Below are positions 63,026 through 64,000 of a stretch of DNA of 64,000 nucleotides, in pieces. This DNA is from UBA11612 sp963662375. GTDB taxonomy: Bacteria; Pseudomonadota; Alphaproteobacteria; Rhodospirillales; Rhodospirillaceae. The position numbers and the translations under genes are program-made. The notes under the pieces are model-generated. The model saw nothing but the letters and a program-made list of their open reading frames with translations. It ran no database searches and was not told the DNA's origin. Each line of letters opens with the position of its first letter. The stretch's first letter is position 1. The DNA lies in contig CAXXRP010000005.1 in assembly GCA_963662375.2 (NCBI GenBank), forward strand, positions 552,750 through 616,749, read 5' to 3'.

Positions 63026-63262
63026 AACCCTTTCGTCGCAGACATTGAGATGGGGCGGGTCCTAAGAACCGCTCCATTCCGCTGACGAAGTTAATCTTGC
63101 GACGAACGCCTTAGGTGACGAGATTTGCCAGCGTGGCTTGGCGAGGAAGAAGGTATTCCGGCGCAGTTATTGAAGATGCTGGCACCGTTTCCGGCTTCAC
63201 GGATAGCGGCGTGGCTACTATCTAAGGCCATGGAGAATGTGGTGCAAAACAAAGGAAAACCG

Positions 63263-63430
63263 GTGACCGAGCGCACCAGTAAATTGACTAAGATAGTTGG
63301 TCACCTACTTTGCCTTCTGGGATTTCACGGCTTCAAGGTCATTGACGCAAATCTTGGATTCGGATCGGCGGGAGGAACTTCCACAGTCCAATGCCGGCGT
63401 TGTGGGCAGGTTATTGTGCGCTCCAACTGA
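63263..63430 (+). CDS. Small CxxC protein, DUF1660/prophage-type
   Basis: GTG 63263 behind AAGGA gives 55 residues; the same frame is open from 63125 but without family likeness. The motif pattern LLCLLGFHGFKVIDANLGFG ... VQCRRCG (one CxxC plus an upstream Cys/His) resembles short zinc-binding proteins of phage origin. No function assigned. Confidence 0.5.
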   Translation: MTERTSKLTKIVGHLLCLLGFHGFKVIDANLGFGSAGGTSTVQCRRCGQVIVRSN

Positions 63431-63581
63431 ACGAATTTATGGCGCGATATCAGCGAGACGAGCCATCCGATATGCCTCAGGCGCCGCCCGGAAGGCGAGG
63501 TTTAGGTTGAGAAAAAAAAGGCCGCTCATGCGATGGCTCTGATCTGGTAGGCTGCTGGCTTCCGGCTTCGCGAAGGCCCCC

Positions 63582-63935
63582 ATGACCCAAATCAAAATCG
63601 TGGCGATCGAGCGTTGGCGCCGCATGTCACCGGCAGCGAAAAAACAATGGATTGAGTACGCCATAGGAGAAGCACTCGACTACATCGAAGCTGCAGGACG
63701 CGAACTCGATGATTTTGAGCGTGTTCAAATCAGCGGAGCCCTTAGTGGCGCGCTGTCGGGCTTTTATGACTTCGGCCGATGTTGTATTGTTCTTATTTAC
63801 ACGCCGAAGGATCAGATCGATATGGCGTCTTATAGCCGGAATGAGGACCTGCATCTTCTCGACATCGAGCAATTTCGGAAATCGCTCAGTGCTATAAGCG
63901 GTTACCCGGTTCGTGAAATTCCAGTGTTTAAGTAG
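63582..63935 (+). CDS. Hypothetical protein of 117 residues
   Basis: ATG 63582. Two amphipathic N-terminal helices (AAKKQWIEYAIGEALDYI), a GALSGALSGFYDFGRC stretch and a polar C-terminal half. Composition and codon use look coding. I do not recognise the family. Last gene before the window edge; upstream genes are broken accessory genes. Confidence 0.5.
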   Translation: MTQIKIVAIERWRRMSPAAKKQWIEYAIGEALDYIEAAGRELDDFERVQISGALSGALSGFYDFGRCCIVLIYTPKDQIDMASYSRNEDLHLLDIEQFRKSLSAISGYPVREIPVFK

Positions 63936-64000
63936 ATGGGACGGCTATGAACAACGTCCTCTAATTGAGCCTTCATTCCGCTTCCTCACGTTTGCGCAGC

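Overview
The window looks like a chromosome segment of a free-living alphaproteobacterium of the Rhodospirillales type. The support is gene order and family content: metZ-apaG-folE with a SAM-II riboswitch, tlpA facing argH-lysA-DUF4175, a zinc-ribbon gene facing ftsE-ftsX-ydcF-plsC, an adenosylcobalamin-dependent ribonucleotide reductase, and a DUF6481 gene. No rRNA or CRISPR array was seen. One intact tRNA, tRNA-Glu(CTC), lies at 48223-48298.

Region 1 (1-16.8 kb) is devoted to the cell surface and secretion. Two tandem TPR/heptosyltransferase-like proteins are followed by a broken gene for an exported Thr/Ala/Gly-rich protein, a strong terminator, and a compact type II secretion cluster (gspF-G-H-I-J-K-L-M, a GspC-like protein, gspD, and a Sel1 lipoprotein). 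No gspE ATPase or prepilin peptidase is present. A third TPR-glycosyltransferase-like protein closes the region. Region 2 (16.8-47.8 kb) is mostly conserved core: methionine, arginine and lysine synthesis, folate, LPS export (lptG), electron-transfer flavoprotein with a hydroxyacyl-CoA dehydrogenase, FtsEX, lipid acylation, ribonucleotide reduction and serine acetylation. Embedded in it are decayed accessory genes: a type III polyketide synthase beside an intact ICMT-family methyltransferase, an amidohydrolase fused by deletion to the tail of an outer-membrane protein, and a repeat-rich zinc-ribbon gene with three frameshifts.

Region 3 (48.2-61.2 kb) reads as a genomic island. It begins at the 3' end of tRNA-Glu. 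A collinear, imperfect direct repeat of about 200 bp, which starts with the last bases of that tRNA, recurs at 61.0-61.2 kb. Next to the tRNA lies an overlapping operon of myo-inositol-phosphate synthase, an inositol-monophosphatase-like enzyme, and a fused CTP:inositol-phosphate cytidylyltransferase/CDP-alcohol phosphatidyltransferase. These are the three activities expected for di-myo-inositol phosphate or a related inositol phosphodiester. Further in are an IS6 transposase remnant abutting a serine-recombinase remnant, then a second headgroup module: a nucleotidyltransferase-aminotransferase fusion overlapping a CDP-alcohol phosphatidyltransferase, with a convergent SAM methyltransferase. 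The distal end holds frameshifted UspA and NhaD genes. Region 4 (61.2-64 kb) continues with broken accessory genes (a NAD(P)-binding oxidoreductase and an exported Pcm-like protein) and small hypothetical genes.

The frameshifts are not scattered evenly. About a dozen accessory genes are broken, while roughly 35 kb of core genes show none, so real gene decay is a better explanation than uniform sequencing error. All functions are inferred from reading the sequence; no database search was run.
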